Assembly: GCA_008501835.1 (NCBI GenBank)
Contig: QQUB01000419.1
Location: forward strand, 1 to 6,478
From: Bacteroidota bacterium
GTDB taxonomy: Bacteria; Bacteroidota; Bacteroidia; Chitinophagales; Saprospiraceae
Direction of reading: 5' to 3'
DNA: 6,478 nt
In this document: piece after piece, positions 4,350-6,478 of the stretch
Layout of the letters: the number at the start of each line of letters is the position of its first letter
Position numbering within the stretch: position 1 is the stretch's first letter
The notes under the pieces: generated by a model
What the model saw: the letters and a program-made list of their open reading frames with translations, nothing else
What the model was told of the DNA's origin: nothing
Database searches by the model: none
Translations under genes and position numbers: made by a program

Positions 4350-6341
4350 ATGAAAGTATACAGAGATTTAAATGATTTGCCAAAGTTCGAAAAGGCCGTA
4401 ATTACCATCGGCTCTTTTGACGGGGTTCATTGTGGGCATCAGAAGATTATTGAAAAGGTTTGCCAGTTAGCCCAAAGTACCGGAGGGGAAAGTGTTGTCA
4501 TTACCTTTCATCCCCATCCCCGCCAGATCATTTATCCTAAAGACAATACCCTGGAATTGATCAATACCATTGACGAAAAGATCAAACTCTTTAAAAAACT
4601 TGGGCTTGATAATGTAGTTGTGGTGCCATTTACGATTGAATTTGCCCAGCAAAGTGCTGATGAATACATCCACAAATTCCTCATCGAAAAATTTAATCCT
4701 TCCACAATTGTAATTGGTTATGATCATCGATTTGGTCTGAATAGGCAGGGCGATTTTAACTATCTGAAGTATCATGCTGAAGAGGGAGGATACGATCTGA
4801 TAGAGATCAAAAAACAAACCATCAAGGATATTTCTATCAGCTCAACGAAAATCAGGAACGCCATTAAAGCCGGGGAAGTTGATAAAGCAGCAGAATTGCT
4901 GGGACATCATTTTTTGTTGACCGGTACTGTGGTCCACGGCCATAAAACGGGCTCAAAACTGGGGTTTCCAACAGCCAATATACAAGTGGAGGAGAAAGCG
5001 AAAATAATTCCTCCAATTGGAATTTATGCGGTTTATGTAAATTACAAACTCCGAAAATACCGGGGTATGCTTTACATAGGTAACCGACCCACAATAACCG
5101 AAGATGGAGCTACTTCTATCGAGGTGAATATTTTCGATTTTGATCAGAAGATCTATGATGAACAAATAGAAATAGAACTGGTCGAATTCATCAGAGAAGA
5201 TGTCAAATTTGAAGATCTTGAAGAGTTAAAGGCGCAACTTGCCAGAGACAAAGAAGATAGCCTAGCCTGTTTATTGAAACTGGAAAAAGAGCCTTCCAAA
5301 AAAAAAACTTTGCCGAACTCATCCATCGTCATACTAAATTATAATACACGTAAGTATTTGGAGAATTTCCTGCCCGGAGTGGTTGCAGGTGCACCGGCTG
5401 AATCCAGAGTAGTGGTGGCGGATAATGATTCTGAGGATGATTCCGTTGATTATATTAAATCAAATTTCCCACGGGTTAGTTGCATAGAACTCAACAAAAA
5501 CCACGGTTACGCAAAGGGATATAACATAGCGTTAAAAGAAGAAGATTCGGATTATTACGTGTTATTGAATTCGGATGTAGAAACGCCTAAAGGCTGGCTG
5601 GAACCTATACTTCAATATATGGAGGATCATCCAAATATTGCAGCCTGTCAGCCAAAGATCAAAGCTTATCACAATAAAGAGTCATTTGAACATGCAGGGG
5701 CATCTGGTGGATGGATGGACGTTATGGGGTACCCCTTTTGCAGAGGAAGGATCCTGAATGTTTTAGAGGAGGATGAAGGCCAGTATGATGATGCCACGGA
5801 AGTCTTTTGGGCATCAGGAGCAGCCATGGTCATCCGGTCTGAGCTATTTCATAAACTTGGTGGTTTTGATGAGGATTATTTCGCTCATTTTGAAGAAATT
5901 GACTTGTGTTGGAGGTTGAAAAGAGCTGGATATGGTATTGCTGTGGTGCCTCAATCGGAGGTGTATCATGTAGGAGGCGGGACCCTTAATTATGTCAGTC
6001 CTACCAAGACTTACCTGAATTTCAGGAATTCTTTATATACATTGTTTAAAAATGAATCCAAAAGGCACCTATTCTGGATTGTGTTTTTCAGGTTGATCCT
6101 GGACGGAGCAGCTGCTATGTTGTTTCTTTCAAGAGGGGAATTCAATTTCATCTGGATGATCCTTAAAGCCCATATCAAGTTTTATTCCCAATTCCCGAGC
6201 CTGATGAAAAAGCGCAGGTATTATAAAAAACTGGTGCTTGAAGCAAAAATTGGAGATTGGAATGACAACGGGGTTTACAGAGGAAGCGTTATTTGGAACT
6301 TCTATTTCAGAAAACGCCGGAAGTTTACAGAGCTGTTTTAA
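4350..6341 (+). CDS. ribF: RibF (riboflavin kinase/FAD synthetase) fused to GT2 glycosyltransferase
   Basis: One 663-codon frame holds two complete enzymes. Residues 1-about 310 are RibF, which phosphorylates riboflavin to FMN and adenylates FMN to FAD. The FAD synthetase half shows GSFDGVHCGHQ (21-31, the HxGH-type nucleotidyl-transfer site), TFHPHPRQII (52-61), VIGYDHRFG (121-129) and ISSTKIRNAI (163-172). The kinase half shows GTVVHGHKTGSKLGFPTAN (192-210, with PTAN), GIYAVYV (224-230), YIGNRPTI (242-249) and IEVNIFDFD (257-265, with probable catalytic Glu258). A charged linker (about 311-324) leads to a family 2 glycosyltransferase (about 325-663) with a hydrophobic tail. RibF usually ends at about 305-330 residues and acts in the cytosol, so this frame is about twice the usual size. 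The start ATG 4350 gives the usual RibF N-terminus. An A10 run sits exactly in the linker, so the join may be genuine, controlled by slippage, or a sequencing error. Each domain assignment is strong; the single-polypeptide status is less certain. Confidence 0.9.
   Translation: MKVYRDLNDLPKFEKAVITIGSFDGVHCGHQKIIEKVCQLAQSTGGESVVITFHPHPRQIIYPKDNTLELINTIDEKIKLFKKLGLDNVVVVPFTIEFAQQSADEYIHKFLIEKFNPSTIVIGYDHRFGLNRQGDFNYLKYHAEEGGYDLIEIKKQTIKDISISSTKIRNAIKAGEVDKAAELLGHHFLLTGTVVHGHKTGSKLGFPTANIQVEEKAKIIPPIGIYAVYVNYKLRKYRGMLYIGNRPTITEDGATSIEVNIFDFDQKIYDEQIEIELVEFIREDVKFEDLEELKAQLARDKEDSLACLLKLEKEPSKKKTLPNSSIVILNYNTRKYLENFLPGVVAGAPAESRVVVADNDSEDDSVDYIKSNFPRVSCIELNKNHGYAKGYNIALKEEDSDYYVLLNSDVETPKGWLEPILQYMEDHPNIAACQPKIKAYHNKESFEHAGASGGWMDVMGYPFCRGRILNVLEEDEGQYDDATEVFWASGAAMVIRSELFHKLGGFDEDYFAHFEEIDLCWRLKRAGYGIAVVPQSEVYHVGGGTLNYVSPTKTYLNFRNSLYTLFKNESKRHLFWIVFFRLILDGAAAMLFLSRGEFNFIWMILKAHIKFYSQFPSLMKKRRYYKKLVLEAKIGDWNDNGVYRGSVIWNFYFRKRRKFTELF
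5298..5307 (+). other. A10 homopolymer at the RibF-GT2 junction
   Basis: Ten consecutive A residues encode Lys317-Lys319 and the first base of Thr320 in the linker between the two enzymes. Losing one A leads to a stop at TAA 5335-5337 and a 328-residue RibF. Gaining one A leads to a stop at TAA 5342-5344 and a 331-residue RibF. Both lengths are normal for RibF. A TTG codon follows immediately (5310-5312) in the glycosyltransferase frame. Runs of nine or more A or T are known sites of RNA polymerase slippage and also of sequencing indels. Confidence 0.85.
5310..6341 (+). other. GT2 glycosyltransferase domain (possible separate start at TTG 5310)
   Basis: This part would be 343 residues if translated alone, a normal length for a GT2 enzyme. 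In fusion numbering it shows the nucleotide-sugar strand SIVILNYNTRKYL (325-337), VVVADNDSEDDSVDYI (354-369), NHGYAKGYNIAL (384-395), the metal-binding NSDVE (407-411, a variant of DxD), WASGAAMVIR (487-496), GGFDEDYF (504-511) and HFEEIDLCWRLKRAGY (513-528), which supplies the probable catalytic acidic residue. HVGGGTL (540-546) follows. Residues about 573-611 are strongly hydrophobic and suggest one or two membrane contacts. These marks fit inverting GT2 enzymes of the rhamnosyltransferase-like group that build cell-surface glycans; the donor and acceptor cannot be inferred. No Met codon lies between the linker and the first strand. TTG 5310, directly after an A-rich run, is the only plausible independent start near the domain boundary. 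Confidence 0.85.
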
Positions 6342-6408
6342 GCTCATTTAACTATCAATAAATATCTTTTAAGTATTCCTGCATTAAATCATTTCAGCAT
6401 TAATTACG

Positions 6409-6478
6409 ATGGCCTTTAAACCGGAAATTATTTACAAAGATGAAGTCCTGCTAGTAGTTAATAAACCACCTGGAGTAC
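6409..6478 (+). CDS. RluA-family pseudouridine synthase, N-terminal fragment
   Basis: The first 23 codons from ATG 6409 run off the right edge. They encode MAFKPEIIYKDEVLLVVNKP followed by PGV. The pattern 'I-I/L-Y-x-D-E-x-L-L-V-V-N-K-P-x-G' is the conserved opening of the catalytic domain of RluA-type enzymes, which isomerise uridine to pseudouridine in rRNA or tRNA. Because the catalytic domain begins about eight residues after the Met, there is no N-terminal S4 RNA-binding domain, so it should be a short RluA-like form rather than RluC or RluD. The catalytic Asp lies beyond the window. The gene follows the fusion gene by 67 bases in the same direction; the gap has only a weak promoter-like TATCTTTT (6363-6370) and no clear terminator, so cotranscription is possible. 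Confidence 0.8.
   Translation, partial: MAFKPEIIYKDEVLLVVNKPPGV

Noticed and set aside
6363..6370. TATCTTTT as a promoter box for the RluA-type gene
   Set aside because: It has one mismatch to TAnnTTTG and no -33 partner at the right distance, in an AT-rich gap where such matches are expected by chance.

Overview
The window reads as ordinary chromosomal DNA of a member of the Bacteroidota. The reasons are the AT-rich intergenic DNA, starts with no Shine-Dalgarno sequence, TAnnTTTG-type promoter boxes ahead of several genes, and protein families typical of that phylum (a DUF4340-like protein, a long-form branched-chain aminotransferase, and a GT2 glycosyltransferase of the 'GGFDE...EEIDLCWRLK' type). 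The class (Cytophagia, Saprospiria or other) cannot be settled from this sequence. I see no phage, transposon, CRISPR array, rRNA or tRNA.

Layout. Positions 1-355 hold the 3' end of an alpha/beta hydrolase gene. A perfect 13-bp hairpin (376-409) then ends this gene and also the convergent ilvE gene (443-1525, minus strand). A 102-bp divergent intergenic region carries back-to-back promoter candidates. Rightward from it runs a compact cluster: a 158-residue hypothetical protein with a faint resemblance to the DNA polymerase III psi subunit, then rdgB (nucleotide-pool sanitation), then a DUF4340-like membrane-anchored protein whose start overlaps the rdgB stop. A 145-bp spacer with a long-range inverted repeat (AAGTTGCGAGTT / AACCCGCAACTT) separates this from a small two-helix membrane protein with a likely PH-like cytosolic domain. 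After 53 bp comes the most unusual feature, a 663-codon reading frame joining a complete bifunctional riboflavin kinase/FAD synthetase (RibF) to a complete GT2 glycosyltransferase with a hydrophobic C-terminal part. The window ends in the first 23 codons of an RluA-type pseudouridine synthase.

The genes are mostly housekeeping: branched-chain amino acid synthesis, removal of non-canonical purine nucleotides, flavin cofactor synthesis, glycan transfer and RNA modification. They do not form one pathway. The point most worth following is the RibF-GT2 junction. It contains a run of ten A residues, and a one-base slip in either direction ends translation within 40 bases, giving RibF alone at a normal length. 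The junction could be a real fusion, a transcriptional-slippage switch between two products, or a homopolymer sequencing error that joins two adjacent genes.
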